Assembly (NCBI RefSeq): GCF_002003465.1
Contig: NZ_BDDQ01000027.1
Location: forward strand, 1-64,000
Source of the DNA: Caenibacillus caldisaponilyticus
GTDB lineage: Bacteria > Bacillota > Bacilli > Bacillales > Sporolactobacillaceae
Reading direction: 5' to 3'
Length of the DNA stretch: 64,000 nt
How positions within the stretch are numbered: the stretch's first letter is position 1; every line of letters begins with the position of its first letter. The notes under the pieces were generated by a model. It made no database searches and was not told the DNA's origin. It worked only from the letters and a program-made list of their open reading frames with translations. The position numbers were made by a program, and so were the translations under genes. Positions 31,895-41,344 of this stretch are shown piece by piece.

Positions 31895-32835
31895 CCCGAC
31901 TTCTCGCCTTCCGCTTGGGAACCGACGCCGCTCAAGTTAAACACTTTGCGCGACACTTCCTTATCTCCCGAAACATCAAGACGAAAAACGGCTTGTGGGT
32001 TTTTTATGCCTCGATTGATTTGAATATCTTTAACGGTCACAAAAAAAATGACTTTCCGCCCTTTCCCGTAGCATTTCAAGTCGAGTAAAACGCCCGTTTC
32101 CTTGGCAACAGTCATCGTAAACCGTCCGGTTAATTCTTCGGATATCTCGGGCGTAATCTCCCCTTCTATTTGGTATACCGGCAAACCAAATTTTTCTCCC
32201 GTTTTATACGTCCAATCCGGGTAATTGTTATATATGAGCGCATACCATTCGCTGCTCGTCACAAATCTGTTGTACAAACCTAGATAATGGGTTTCAAGAC
32301 TGGCGGCGCTTGCTCTTGGATTATTCTTTATCGTTTCTTTCGTAAAAAGATGCTTTTGGGTCAATTGCCGTACGGCGACGCCATCTTTTAATAAAACTCT
32401 TTGCGTTTCTATCACTTTCCCATCCTTGATTTTTTCATCCTCCGAGAAATTCCTTTTATTCTCAAAATCGACATAGAATCGGATGCGCTCCATATTCTTT
32501 TTGGAATCTCCCCATTCGAACTCGCCCTGGGCATTGTCCACATAGTCCCACGAATAATACATTTTTTTAACAATATGAAATTGCTTCGGATATTTTTTGG
32601 CAAAAGCCTCTTGTTGTTTGTTTTCAAACGGAAAATCTTCACTTAATAGCGGATCGCGATGCCGGCTATGCTTTTGGTCGTATGATGTGCGGCCGGCTTG
32701 AACGGTCCCTCGGCCGTCATGCCCTTTATCGGCATGCTTCATCCAAAATCTCGACAGTTCAGGATACCATTTTATGCCCACGAGAAGGAGGGCCAACAAC
32801 GTGACGAAAATAACGGGAAGTATTTTTTTTAGCAC
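31882..32835 (-). CDS. Membrane-anchored extracytoplasmic protein of the cassette (LolA/RseB-like fold possible)
   Basis: 317 residues: one N-terminal membrane anchor (ILPVIFVTLLALLLVGIKWY), a polar linker rich in His, Arg and Lys (about 35-70), then a domain rich in beta strands. The strands alternate charged and aromatic residues (RIRFYVDFENKRNF, KFGLPVYQIEGEIT, GRFTMTVAKETGVLLDLKCYG, KVIFFVTVKDIQINRG). Proteins of this shape next to ABC-2 systems often resemble outer-membrane-lipoprotein carriers or anti-sigma sensors such as RseB; this is inference. The start is GTG 32835, eight bases after GGAGG. Confidence 0.75.
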   Translation of the reverse strand: MLKKILPVIFVTLLALLLVGIKWYPELSRFWMKHADKGHDGRGTVQAGRTSYDQKHSRHRDPLLSEDFPFENKQQEAFAKKYPKQFHIVKKMYYSWDYVDNAQGEFEWGDSKKNMERIRFYVDFENKRNFSEDEKIKDGKVIETQRVLLKDGVAVRQLTQKHLFTKETIKNNPRASAASLETHYLGLYNRFVTSSEWYALIYNNYPDWTYKTGEKFGLPVYQIEGEITPEISEELTGRFTMTVAKETGVLLDLKCYGKGRKVIFFVTVKDIQINRGIKNPQAVFRLDVSGDKEVSRKVFNLSGVGSQAEGEKSGWDR

Positions 32836-32906
32836 CGATCGTTCCTCCGAATTCTTCTGATTTCCAGCGAACCACCCTCAAGGCGGCGTTTCGCCGGGAA
32901 TGTCGC

Positions 32907-33341
32907 TCAAATTGAATCCGGACTCCAAACACCCGAAGCCGTAAATCCGATATTCGGGCTTACAGCCCTTGTAGCTTTAATCCGTACAAATGTTTCCCCG
33001 TCATCCTCATAGGCATAATTTAGTAAATACCGTCCAACGTTCAAATCTGTGCGATCAAATCGGTATGTCCAGGTTTTTGAAAAATTGGTATGATCTTTCC
33101 TTACGACGGATGCATAATATGCCCCATCGGAACGCGACAACGATTTTAATTTCATGTATGACGATGAATGATCTGTTTTCGCGCGGGCTTGGGTATAAAC
33201 AGGGGCAGAAGATTGAGGTGCAAAAGTGAAACTGAAGTTGGTGTCGCTATAGTTGTTGGCGAACGCGGTGATGGTACCGATGGACAATAAAACGGCAATC
33301 GCTAGCACAAATAAGTAAACTTTCTTTCCAAATTTCATCAT
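32907..33341 (-). CDS. Secreted DUF2712-like protein, first gene of the cassette
   Basis: 144-residue exported protein. The signal peptide has a basic start (MMKFGKK), a hydrophobic core (VYLFVLAIAVLLSIGTI) and a probable cleavage after AFA near residue 28. The mature part of about 116 residues has no cysteine, is rich in Tyr, Phe, Ser and Thr, and ends in SGVWSPDSI. The terminal GxWSPDS text and the strand pattern recall DUF2712 proteins of bacilli, which are small secreted proteins found near ABC transporters. Its role may be that of a bacteriocin-like or envelope-stress protein; that is inference. The start follows AAAGGAGGG. Confidence 0.8.
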   Translation of the reverse strand: MMKFGKKVYLFVLAIAVLLSIGTITAFANNYSDTNFSFTFAPQSSAPVYTQARAKTDHSSSYMKLKSLSRSDGAYYASVVRKDHTNFSKTWTYRFDRTDLNVGRYLLNYAYEDDGETFVRIKATRAVSPNIGFTASGVWSPDSI

Positions 33342-33381
33342 TATATTCCCTCCTTTCTACCAATTTTAGTATTATATTAAA

Positions 33382-33410
33382 ATTATATATTTATAATATA
33401 TTATTTTCAA
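33382..33410 (-). promoter_or_regulatory. Strong AT-rich promoter of the accessory cassette
   Basis: TTGAAA (33410-33405), a 17-base spacer and TATAAT (33387-33382) lie on the minus strand about 40 bases upstream of the secreted-protein gene. The surrounding 100 bases are almost pure A and T, unlike the GC-rich genes on both sides. Confidence 0.75.
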
Positions 33411-33473
33411 CAAAAAATAAAATTAAATAAAAAATAAATTACAATAAATAAAAAAAGTGTCTTCTAGAAAACA

Positions 33474-33504
33474 GAAAACCCCCGCCCGATGTAGCGAGCG
33501 AGGG
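33474..33504 (-). terminator. Intrinsic terminator of pheST
   Basis: CCCTCGCTCG and CGGGCGGGGG pair with two G-U pairs, then TTTTCTGTTTTC on the minus strand. It separates pheT from the cassette promoter. Confidence 0.8.
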
Positions 33505-33599
33505 CTTAGGACATGTTCGAGCTGTGGAAATCCGGAGCGAGTCCCAAAAATCAAAAGCGGTTTTTCATTTTTACGGCGAATCTTTCAGCATGCTTTCGG

Positions 33600-36026
33600 C
33601 TATCCTCTGAGCACGGCGCCCAGTTTTTCCTTCAACTCGGCGAGGATGCGTTCATGGACCGCCGCGACTTCCTCGTCGGTGAGCGTGCGTTCCGGATCGA
33701 GATAGGTGAGCGAGAAGGCGAGCGACTTTTTGCCGGCGGGCAAATGTTCGCCTTGGTATACGTCAAACAAACGGATGTCTTTTAAAAGCGGCCCGCCGCT
33801 CGCCCGGATGACCGCGGCGAGTTGGCCCGCCGTCACCGCCTCATCCACGACGAGCGCGATGTCGCGCGCAATCGCCGGATAGCGCGGCAAGGCTTGATAA
33901 CGAACCGGCGGGACGTCGGCCTTAAGCAGCGCCTCGACGTCGACTTCGAAAACGACCGTTTCGGTCAAGTCAAGCGTTTTTTGCAACGTCGGATGCACTT
34001 GACCGACGAAGCCGATGACTTTACCGTCCAATAAGATATCGGCCGTCCGCCCCGGATGCATCCCCGTCCGTTCGGATGCCGCCCGGTATTCGATCCGCTC
34101 GGTCAAACCGAGTTGGTCAAACAGGCCTTCCAAAACGCCCTTGGCCGCATAGAAATCGACCGGACGGGCATCGTGATGCCAATCGGTCGGACGCAAGCGC
34201 CCCGTCAACGCGCCGGCAAGTCGTTCCCTCTCTTTCGGCAAATCCGTCAAAGCCGCTTCCTCCGTCAAAAACACTTTGCCGATTTCATAGAGCGCGATGT
34301 CGTTGATGCGCCGATTGAGATGATAGCGGACCGTCTCGAGAAGTTCGGGAAGCAGTCCGAGGCGAAGCACCGAACGGTCCTCGCTCATCGGCATCGCCAA
34401 ACGGACCGGCGTGTGGCCCGCCTCTTCGACATAAGAGATCGAACGCGCCTTTTTCTCGGTCGTCAAGGAATAATTCACCGCTTGATAGAAGCCCGAACCT
34501 TCCATGTAGCGCATGACGGCCCGCCGCTTTTTCTGGTAAGCGGTCAGCATCCCTTGTGAGGCGCGATCCGGCAAGGTCGCCGGAACGTGATCATATCCAT
34601 AAAGGCGCCCGACTTCTTCGATCAAATCCTCCGGTATCGAGACGTCCGGCCGGCGCGACGGGACGGCGACGACGAGCGTTTCGCCCTCGATGCGGGCGTC
34701 GAAACGCAAGCGGCGGAAGACCGCTAAAACGTCGTTCTGGCTCAAGGCGGTGCCGAGAACGGCGTTGATCTTCGTCCACGGCATTTCAATGATTTTCGGT
34801 TCCGCGCGATACGCCCCGGCGCGGACGACGCCTTTGCGGACGGTGCCCCCGGCGAGATCCGCGATGAGCGCCGCGGCGCGGTCGGCGGCGAGCAGGACGC
34901 GATTCGGGTCGATGCCTTTTTCATAGCGCTGGCTCGCTTCCGTTCGCAATCCGAGACGCGCCGACGTCCGCCGGACGGAACGGGCGTCAAAAAGCGCCGC
35001 TTCCAAAAGAATCGTCGTCGTCGTTTCGGTGACTTCCGAATCGGCGCCGCCCATCACGCCGGCGATGGCGACGGGCCGCTCGCCGTTGGTGATCACCAAA
35101 TCTTCAGGAGACAATGTCCGTTCAACGCCGTCAAGCGTCGTGATCGTCTCCCCTTCCCGGGCGCGGCGAACGACGACGCGGTCGGACCCGAATTGATCGT
35201 AATCGAAAGCATGGAGCGGTTGACCGTATTCCATCAACACATAGTTGGTCACGTCGACGATGTTGTTGATCGGACGGACCCCGGCGGCGATCAATTTGTT
35301 TTGCAGCCACTTCGGCGACGGCGCCACCTTCACGCCTTCGATGATGCGCGCTCCGTAAAACGGCGCGCCGTCCGGCGCTTCCACCGCGACCGACACTTTT
35401 TCGGACGCCGGCCGGTCGCTTTCCTCGACGCGCGGCTCGGGAAGGCGCACGTCGCGATCCAAAATCGCGGCGACTTCATACGCCGCGCCGATCATATTCA
35501 TGCAATGGGCGCTGTTCGGCAAAATGTCGAGTCCCAGCACGGCGTCATCCAAGTTTAAGTACGGCAAGGCATCGTCTCCGACCACCGCGTCCTCATCGAG
35601 TATATAGATGCCGTCGGCGACTTCTTTCGGCACAAAGCGGGGGTCAACGCCGAGCTCCTGCAACGAGCAAATCATCCCCTCGGATACCTCGCCGCGCAGC
35701 TTCGCCCTTTTGATCTTCACGCCGCCGGGCAGGACGGCGCCGACTTTCGCGACGACGACCTTCTGCCCGGCCGCCACATTGGAAGCCCCGCAGACGATCT
35801 GAACGGTCTCATCGCCGAGATCGACTTGGCAAAGATTTAAATGATCGGCATTCGGATGAGGCCGGCACGACGCGACATAGCCGACGACGATCCCTTTGAT
35901 CCCTTCGCCGGGACGGAAGACTTGATCGACTTCAATGCCCGCTTTCGTGATCTTTTCGGCCAGTTCCTCCGGCGTCACGCCGGTGAGATCGACGTATTCG
36001 TTCAACCATTTATACGAAATGTTCAT
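33600..36026 (-). CDS. pheT: Phenylalanine-tRNA ligase beta subunit
   Basis: Large subunit of the (alpha-beta)2 enzyme that charges tRNA-Phe; it also edits mischarged Tyr. The 808-residue protein has an EMAP/tRNA-binding domain near 40-155 (VGYVASCRPHPNADHLNLCQVDLGD), then the B3/B4 editing region and a B5 domain. The catalytic-like core has RRPDVSIPEDLIEEVGRLYGYDHVP. A ferredoxin-fold anticodon-binding domain closes the protein (FSLTYLDPERTLTDEEVAAVHERI). The ATG start is at 36026. It lies 17 bases after pheS and ends at the terminator at 33474-33504. Confidence 0.97.
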   Translation of the reverse strand: MNISYKWLNEYVDLTGVTPEELAEKITKAGIEVDQVFRPGEGIKGIVVGYVASCRPHPNADHLNLCQVDLGDETVQIVCGASNVAAGQKVVVAKVGAVLPGGVKIKRAKLRGEVSEGMICSLQELGVDPRFVPKEVADGIYILDEDAVVGDDALPYLNLDDAVLGLDILPNSAHCMNMIGAAYEVAAILDRDVRLPEPRVEESDRPASEKVSVAVEAPDGAPFYGARIIEGVKVAPSPKWLQNKLIAAGVRPINNIVDVTNYVLMEYGQPLHAFDYDQFGSDRVVVRRAREGETITTLDGVERTLSPEDLVITNGERPVAIAGVMGGADSEVTETTTTILLEAALFDARSVRRTSARLGLRTEASQRYEKGIDPNRVLLAADRAAALIADLAGGTVRKGVVRAGAYRAEPKIIEMPWTKINAVLGTALSQNDVLAVFRRLRFDARIEGETLVVAVPSRRPDVSIPEDLIEEVGRLYGYDHVPATLPDRASQGMLTAYQKKRRAVMRYMEGSGFYQAVNYSLTTEKKARSISYVEEAGHTPVRLAMPMSEDRSVLRLGLLPELLETVRYHLNRRINDIALYEIGKVFLTEEAALTDLPKERERLAGALTGRLRPTDWHHDARPVDFYAAKGVLEGLFDQLGLTERIEYRAASERTGMHPGRTADILLDGKVIGFVGQVHPTLQKTLDLTETVVFEVDVEALLKADVPPVRYQALPRYPAIARDIALVVDEAVTAGQLAAVIRASGGPLLKDIRLFDVYQGEHLPAGKKSLAFSLTYLDPERTLTDEEVAAVHERILAELKEKLGAVLRG

Positions 36027-36043
36027 CGCAGCTGTCCCCTCCC

Positions 36044-37084
36044 TTATGCCCGTTTAAATTGCTGTAAAAAGCGTTGATCGTTGGTATAGAAATGGCGAAT
36101 GTCGTCGATGCCGTATTTCAGCATGGCGATCCGTTCCGGGCCCATGCCGAAGGCGAAACCGGTGTACACCTCGGGATCGAATCCCGACATGGCGAGGACG
36201 TTGGGATGAACCATGCCGGCGCCGAGGATTTCGATCCAACCGGTCTGTTTGCAGACGCGGCAGCCGTCGCCCCCGCAATGGAAGCAGGAAATATCCATTT
36301 CCACCGACGGTTCGGTAAACGGGAAGAAACTCGGGCGCAAGCGGATTTTCCGGTCCTCGCCGAACATTTTCTTCGCAAAGATGGTGAGAATCCCTTTCAG
36401 ATCGCTCAAGCGCACGTTGCGGTCGACGTACAGCCCTTCGATTTGCATGAATTGGTGCGAATGGGTAGCGTCGTCCGTATCCCTGCGATAGACCTTGCCG
36501 GGACAGATGATTTTCACCGGCCCCTTGCCTTGATGGGCTTCCATCGTCCGCGCCTGCACCGGCGACGTATGCGTCCGGAGCAAGATGTCTTCGGTGATGT
36601 AAAAGGAATCCTGCATGTCGCGGGCCGGATGGTCCTTCGGGATGTTCAACGCCTCGAAATTGTAATAGTCTTTTTCCACTTCGGGGCCTTCCGCGACGGA
36701 GAAGCCCAGGCCGATGAAAAGATCTTCGATTTCTTCAATGACCGCGGTGAGCGGATGGCGGTTGCCCTTCGGCTGCGTCCGGCCGGGAAGCGTGACGTCA
36801 ATCGTTTCCGAGGCCAGCTTCTCCTGAATTTCCCGTTCTTCAAGGGCCTTTTGTTTTTCCTCGATGGCCGCTTGGATCGCGGCGCGCACATCGTTGGCGA
36901 GCTGGCCGATGATCGGCCGTTCTTCTTTGGGAAGCTTGCCCATGCCGCGCAACACTTCGGTGATCGGTCCCTTTTTGCCGAGATATTTGACGCGCAAAGC
37001 CTGCAAATCCTTTATGTCGCCGCAAGCGGCGACGGCTTCGAGCGCTTCGTTTTTCAGTGCTTCAAGCGTATCCCTCAACGTCAT
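36044..37084 (-). CDS. pheS: Phenylalanine-tRNA ligase alpha subunit
   Basis: Catalytic class II synthetase subunit, 346 residues. An N-terminal coiled coil (about 1-85; [17 protein letters not shown]) contacts the tRNA. Class II motif 2 lies in [27 protein letters not shown], and [19 protein letters not shown] is motif 3. The [28 protein letters not shown] segment is a normal feature of this family. The ATG at 37084 follows GAAGGAGG. The message has a T-box leader that senses uncharged tRNA-Phe. Confidence 0.97.
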   Translation of the reverse strand: MTLRDTLEALKNEALEAVAACGDIKDLQALRVKYLGKKGPITEVLRGMGKLPKEERPIIGQLANDVRAAIQAAIEEKQKALEEREIQEKLASETIDVTLPGRTQPKGNRHPLTAVIEEIEDLFIGLGFSVAEGPEVEKDYYNFEALNIPKDHPARDMQDSFYITEDILLRTHTSPVQARTMEAHQGKGPVKIICPGKVYRRDTDDATHSHQFMQIEGLYVDRNVRLSDLKGILTIFAKKMFGEDRKIRLRPSFFPFTEPSVEMDISCFHCGGDGCRVCKQTGWIEILGAGMVHPNVLAMSGFDPEVYTGFAFGMGPERIAMLKYGIDDIRHFYTNDQRFLQQFKRA

Positions 37085-37114
37085 TCGTCCTCCTTCTAAA
37101 AGCGATGTATAAAA

Positions 37115-37372
37115 ACTAAAACCCCATCCCAATAAGGGACGGGGTTCCCGCGGTACCACCCTTGTTAACGGCCGGAAGCCGTTCACTCTGACCGGATAAC
37201 GGGCGGCGCCGGTGCATCTTAAGGCCGGTTCGGCGTTCGGATGACCACTCCGGAGCGAATTCCCCGCCGTCAACCATAGACGCGCTTCCAGTCTGCGGCG
37301 CATCCTCCCTGTGATGGCGAACATGCGGGTACTACTCTCCTTCATCGCGTGTGTCGATCGTTTAAATGATAC
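37115..37372 (-). ncRNA. T-box leader of pheST
   Basis: The minus strand contains the T-box core AACAAGGGTGGTACCGCG (37166-37149), followed by the terminator CCCCGTCCC...GGGATGGGG and TTTTAG (37144-37115). An upstream TTC in GGGGAATTCGC is a plausible phenylalanine specifier codon, although I did not fold stem I completely. Confidence 0.9.
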
Positions 37373-37377
37373 TGATA

Positions 37378-37406
37378 GTATAATGAAAAATCGGCCGCGC
37401 CGCAAC
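37378..37406 (-). promoter_or_regulatory. Promoter of the pheST T-box leader
   Basis: TATACT (37383-37378) with TTGCGG (37406-37401) 17 bases upstream on the minus strand. The -35 is weak. Confidence 0.5.
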
Positions 37407-37586
37407 CGTTCGAAAAAAGACAGAAAATCTCCCGCATGCCTTCATGAATAACGAGAGGCCTGACATGCCAATCATCGGCCCTCAACCATTGCCTTATCCG
37501 CCGGGGCAGCAATAAACCAGCGATCCGCCGGATCCGGCCGGTTGATCGGGGCGGCGGCCATGAGCTTCCCCGGCGACCAGCGACGC

Positions 37587-38348
37587 TCACCGCGAGGACA
37601 AGCCGCGAAAGTGGTACATTAAAATGCCGGCGGCAACGGCGACGTTCAATGATTCCGCGCGCCCGTACATCGGGATCCGCACGTTTGCGTCGGTCATGGC
37701 AAGGAGAACGGGATCGACGCCGTCCGCTTCGTTGCCGACGAGCAGCGCAAAGGCCTCCACTGGCCCCCAGCCGCCCAAGTCGGCGCCGGCCAGCGACGTC
37801 CCGTAGACGGGGATGCCGCGCGCTTGCAATGCGGGGATGATTTCGGATAAAGGCGCCGACCGGACGGGGAGGTGAAAATGCGACCCTTGCGCGCTGCGGA
37901 GAACCTTGTCGTTGTACGGATCGACCGTGCCCGGTCCCAATATGACGGCGTCGAGGCCGGCCGCATCGGCCGTTCGGATCAACGTTCCCAAATTGCCGGG
38001 ATCGCGCACGGCGTCGATGAGAAGAAAACGGCGCGCGTCTTCGGGCAGCTTGTCATCGGTGACGGCACAAACCGCGAGCACCCCTTGCGGCGCCTCCGTC
38101 GCACAGAGTTCTTTGAAAAGCGGCGCGGATAAAGAAAACGCGGCGATGTCTTCCGCGCCAGGAAGTTCGGGAGGCGTGCGGGAGGCATCGAAAATAAGCG
38201 CCTTGACGACGCCTTTTTCTTTCAGCGCCTCGGCGACGAGATGCTCGCCCTCGACGAGATAAAGCCCGGCTTTTTCCCGGCCCTTGCGGCGCAAAAGTTT
38301 CTTCCATTCCTTAAAGTGTCGGTTTTGCGGCGACTCGATTTGCCTCAA
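37587..38348 (-). CDS. ysgA: SpoU-family RNA 2'-O-methyltransferase (YsgA)
   Basis: Predicted S-adenosylmethionine-dependent rRNA methyltransferase of the SPOUT (TrmH) class, 253 residues. An N-terminal L30e-like substrate-binding domain (about 1-95, [15 protein letters not shown]) precedes the knotted catalytic domain. Its three family motifs are visible: [34 protein letters not shown] and [22 protein letters not shown]. The start is TTG 38348 ([10 protein letters not shown]), nine bases after GTGAGG, matching MKQIESAKNQ in B. subtilis YsgA. The rRNA target is not established here. Confidence 0.93.
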   Translation of the reverse strand: MRQIESPQNRHFKEWKKLLRRKGREKAGLYLVEGEHLVAEALKEKGVVKALIFDASRTPPELPGAEDIAAFSLSAPLFKELCATEAPQGVLAVCAVTDDKLPEDARRFLLIDAVRDPGNLGTLIRTADAAGLDAVILGPGTVDPYNDKVLRSAQGSHFHLPVRSAPLSEIIPALQARGIPVYGTSLAGADLGGWGPVEAFALLVGNEADGVDPVLLAMTDANVRIPMYGRAESLNVAVAAGILMYHFRGLSSR

Positions 38349-38392
38349 AGGTTCAAACCTCACTTTTGCCTGATCGTGTTTTACATAAATTT

Positions 38393-38399
38393 CATTATA
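38393..38399 (+). promoter_or_regulatory. Possible sigma-G -10 of sspI
   Basis: CATTATA lies about 90 bases upstream of sspI and fits the sigma-G -10 pattern CATnnTA. The -35 region is not clear; the call leans on the known forespore expression of ssp genes. Confidence 0.3.
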
Positions 38400-38489
38400 C
38401 CGCCCTATACTACCTTTAGAAAGCGTCAACGTCAGAACGGCGCGCGGTTGATCGCGAACGCCGCGCGCTTTAGACAGGAGGATAATGCG

Positions 38490-38693
38490 ATGGACATCGA
38501 TATACGCCGTGCGATCAAGCATAACATCGCCGACAACGATAAAGAGCAATTGCGGGCAACGATCGTCGACGCCATTCAAGACGGAGCGGAAAAAATGCTC
38601 CCTGGCCTCGGCGTGCTCTTCGAAATCATTTGGAAACAATCCGATGAAAAAGAGCGGGCGATGATGGTCGATAATCTCGCCAAGGGCCTTTAA
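38490..38693 (+). CDS. sspI: Minor small acid-soluble spore protein SspI
   Basis: 67-residue forespore protein found in the spore core. It matches B. subtilis SspI in the conserved middle: [30 protein letters not shown] is nearly unchanged. The ATG at 38490 follows ACAGGAGG with eight bases spacing. It is read away from ysgA, as in B. subtilis. A terminator follows at 38804-38835. Confidence 0.95.
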   Translation: MDIDIRRAIKHNIADNDKEQLRATIVDAIQDGAEKMLPGLGVLFEIIWKQSDEKERAMMVDNLAKGL

Positions 38694-38803
38694 GCCAAGG
38701 CGCAGCCGAAGCGCGACGTCCCCGACGACCTCATCAAAACGGATGAACCGGTGAGATGGTCCGCCGTCAACCGGCGGCCTGCGCGCCTCGGAATCCATAG
38801 GAT

Positions 38804-38835
38804 AAGGCCACCCCTTTAAGGAAGGGAGTGGCCTT
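38804..38835. terminator. Bidirectional terminator between sspI and ysdC
   Basis: AAGGCCAC (38804-38811) pairs with GTGGCCTT (38828-38835), with more pairing inside. It can serve both converging genes; T-runs are short on both sides. Confidence 0.65.
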
Positions 38836-38893
38836 TCGCTGGCAAAAACAATGCTTCCCGTCAGTCGATCCGCGACGGGATCGCTCTAGCCCA

Positions 38894-39979
38894 TCAGCCG
38901 AACGTAATTTCTTTAACTTTTTCGCCGTCGAGCCGTTTGATGACTTCAACGAGCAATTTGACGGCATGTTCATAGTCGTCGCGATGAATGATCGAGGCCG
39001 ACGAATGGATGTAACGGGTCGCGATCGTGATCGCCAGCGACGGGACGCCGTGGCCGGTGAGATGGATGCTGCCGGCATCGGTGCCGCCGCCCGGAATCGC
39101 TTCATATTGGAGCGGGATGTCGTACGCTTCCGCAACGCTCGTCACAAAATCAAGCAGCCCTTTATGCACGACCATCCTGGCGTCATACACAATGACTTGC
39201 GGCCCTTTGCCGAGTTTGGAGTGCGCGTCTTTCTCGGAAATGCCCGGCGTATCCCCGGGAATGCCCGTGTCGACGGCGATCGCGATGTCCGGTTGAATGA
39301 AATGCGCCGCGGTTTTCGCCCCGCGCAGGCCGACTTCTTCCTGAACGGTGCCGACGCCGTAGACGACGTTCGGGTGGTCGATGCCTTGCAATTCCCGCAA
39401 AACGTCGATCGCGATCGCACAGCCGATCCGGTTATCCCACGCTTTCGCCATCAAGAACTTCGGATTTTTCATGACGGTAAAATCGCAAACCGGAACGGCC
39501 ATATCCCCCGGGCGGACGCCGAAAGCCAGCGCTTCTTCGCGGCTCGTTGCGCCGATGTCGATGAACATATCCTTTTTGTCCACCGGTTTTTTCCGTTCCT
39601 CAGCCGGCAAAATGTGCGGGGGCTTGGAACCGATGACGCCGGGAATTTCGCCGTTTTTCGTTACGACGGTCACGCGTTGGGCGAGCATGACTTGTTCCCA
39701 CCAACCGCCGACGCATTGAAATTTCAAAAAGCCTTTTTCATCGATCTGGGTGACCATGAAGCCAATTTCATCGAGATGGCCGGCGACCATAATCTTCGGA
39801 CCGTCAGCCTTGCCGACTTTTTTCGCCACCAAACTGCCGAGATGGTCTTGCGTGATGTCATCCGAATACGGCTCTATGTATCGGCGCATGACCTCGCGCA
39901 CTTCGCGTTCATTGCCCGGTATGCCTTTGGCATCGGTCAAATCTTTCAACATTTGCAACTTCGGATCCAGTTGGCCCAT
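38894..39979 (-). CDS. ysdC: M42-family aminopeptidase (YsdC)
   Basis: Metal-dependent aminopeptidase of the M42 (tetrahedral TET) family, 361 residues, the same length as B. subtilis YsdC. Metal ligands and catalytic residues appear in order: [12 protein letters not shown] (first His and Asp), [13 protein letters not shown] (bridging Asp), [12 protein letters not shown] (catalytic Glu pair) and [16 protein letters not shown] and the final [11 protein letters not shown] supply the last His. It probably trims peptides in the cytoplasm. The ATG at 39979 follows GGAGG; an upstream in-frame start is inside the ribosome site. Confidence 0.95.
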   Translation of the reverse strand: MGQLDPKLQMLKDLTDAKGIPGNEREVREVMRRYIEPYSDDITQDHLGSLVAKKVGKADGPKIMVAGHLDEIGFMVTQIDEKGFLKFQCVGGWWEQVMLAQRVTVVTKNGEIPGVIGSKPPHILPAEERKKPVDKKDMFIDIGATSREEALAFGVRPGDMAVPVCDFTVMKNPKFLMAKAWDNRIGCAIAIDVLRELQGIDHPNVVYGVGTVQEEVGLRGAKTAAHFIQPDIAIAVDTGIPGDTPGISEKDAHSKLGKGPQVIVYDARMVVHKGLLDFVTSVAEAYDIPLQYEAIPGGGTDAGSIHLTGHGVPSLAITIATRYIHSSASIIHRDDYEHAVKLLVEVIKRLDGEKVKEITFG

Positions 39980-40129
39980 GTCTTTTCCTCCCTCTGGCAA
40001 AATGTTGGGCGTTGCCTTCCCGCACGGCGGAAGCCGGAGGCGTTCGGGGCAGCGCCGGCTTTACCGCCTGATCGCCATCATACCCATTCGGTCACTTGCC
40101 AGATAATAATATTTCGCGTCTCGAAAAAT

Positions 40130-40158
40130 ATTATACTGAATATGAATTTAATTCACAA
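40130..40158 (-). promoter_or_regulatory. Promoter of ysdC
   Basis: TTGTGA (40158-40153), a 17-base spacer and TATAAT (40135-40130) on the minus strand, about 150 bases before the start codon. Confidence 0.6.
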
Positions 40159-40214
40159 ATCAACAGGACCCTCTTTGCAACGTTTCAGAGCGCGGAACCT
40201 TTCGAGCCCGGCCG

Positions 40215-40718
40215 TCAATAATTTTGGTCTTGGCGCTCGTGATTGACCGCGTTCTTTTTGAAGTATGCTTTGCGGATCGCTTCCTCATCAAAGCCGAGTT
40301 CCGCGCCCAGGCGCCAAAAGGCGATAAACAATTCGCGGAACCGCTCCTCCGACGGTTGGTCGCGAAAACGCCCGCACGCGCCGTAGACGTCGAGAAAGCT
40401 ATCCGTCAACCGCTCGGCCGATTGCTTTTGCACGGAAACGTCCGGCTTATCGGGCGTCGGATAGCCCAGATCCAAGCCCAACGACAAAATAAAATGCAAT
40501 CCGTCGACGTATTCTTCCAAAATGACAGCTTGCTCCGAAGGCGGTTTGACGCTCCAAAATTTAAAACAGCGCGTCTCATTCGCCAGCTCCCCGAGTTCCA
40601 CCATAAACGCCAGCGTATGTTTTTCGAGCAAATCTTCCCCTTCAAGTCCGTGGCGCGCAACGATGCGATCGTTCAGCTTCTTTTGCAGGTCATAAAGATC
40701 ATGCAACCAGGCCGACAT
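40215..40718 (-). CDS. Dimeric all-alpha dUTP diphosphatase
   Basis: Predicted to hydrolyse dUTP to dUMP, preventing uracil incorporation and feeding thymidylate synthesis. The 167-residue all-helical protein has the metal-binding motifs of the MazG-like dUTPase family. HTLAFMVELGELANETR gives ExxxE, and EEYVDGLHFILSLGLDLG gives the ExxD pattern. This family is structurally unrelated to trimeric Dut. The ATG at 40718 follows GGGGGA. It is transcribed away from ysdB. Confidence 0.88.
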   Translation of the reverse strand: MSAWLHDLYDLQKKLNDRIVARHGLEGEDLLEKHTLAFMVELGELANETRCFKFWSVKPPSEQAVILEEYVDGLHFILSLGLDLGYPTPDKPDVSVQKQSAERLTDSFLDVYGACGRFRDQPSEERFRELFIAFWRLGAELGFDEEAIRKAYFKKNAVNHERQDQNY

Positions 40719-40787
40719 GAGAGAATCCCCCCTTTGGTTTGTTGAAACGCTCTGCGGTTTTTTTCGTATATGAAACAGGTGATGGTC

Positions 40788-41156
40788 ATGAACGGCATTT
40801 TAATCTTTTTCATTTTCATCGCGCTCGGCTGCGTCGGCTACGCCCTTTTCCGTTATGCCCGCCGGCCTGTGGAAGAAAGCGGTACGGACTTTCGCCTCCG
40901 TGAAGAAAACGGGCAGGTGCGCATCGAATACCGGGGCGACCCTTTCACCGGTGACGTCGCCGTCGGCCTCGCCGGAGACGGACCGGAAAAAAAGTTTGCC
41001 GTCCGGACGATCCGCCTGAAGTTGGAAGCGCCTTTGACAAGCGTCACGGGCTGGACGAAAAGCGATTGGTACGAGATAGAGCGTCGTTTATACGAACGGT
41101 ATCCCGAGGCGGAAATCATCTGGAGCGAACCCGTCGCCGCGCTGTTCGATGAATAA
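40788..41156 (+). CDS. ysdB: YsdB-like small membrane protein
   Basis: 122-residue protein with one N-terminal membrane segment (ILIFFIFIALGCVGYALFRYA) and a cytoplasmic domain ending in YERYPEAEIIWSEPVAALF. The same C-terminal pattern (RYPHAKIEW-type) and the position beside rplT match B. subtilis YsdB, which is known from the sigma-W regulon. Of three in-frame ATGs I chose 40788, five bases after AGGTGA. The molecular function is unknown. Confidence 0.75.
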   Translation: MNGILIFFIFIALGCVGYALFRYARRPVEESGTDFRLREENGQVRIEYRGDPFTGDVAVGLAGDGPEKKFAVRTIRLKLEAPLTSVTGWTKSDWYEIERRLYERYPEAEIIWSEPVAALFDE

Positions 41157-41301
41157 AAAGGCCTTCCGATCCCGTTTGAAGCAGCCGAGGCGGAAACGCT
41201 GGATGCGCGCTGTCGGGCCAAAAAGTTCCCCGTTTTCCTGAAGAGACCAGGGAACGGAAAGGGGATCCGCCGCGCACGGCGCGCCATGCAAAAACCATGA
41301 C

Positions 41302-41336
41302 AAAAAACCGGACCACTCACAAGCGGAATGGTCCGG
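41302..41336 (-). terminator. Terminator of infC-rpmI-rplT
   Basis: CCGGACCA (41308-41315) pairs with TGGTCCGG (41329-41336); GGTTTTTTGTC follows on the minus strand. It lies just past the rplT stop. Confidence 0.9.
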
Positions 41337-41344
41337 CTTCGCTT

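Noticed and set aside
33361-33460. AT-rich run suspected to be an origin or a CRISPR leader
   Set aside because: No DnaA boxes and no spaced repeats; it is explained by the cassette promoter region.
38828-40246. Plus-strand frame of 472 codons opposite ysdC
   Set aside because: Shadow of ysdC, which has all M42 metal motifs on the minus strand.
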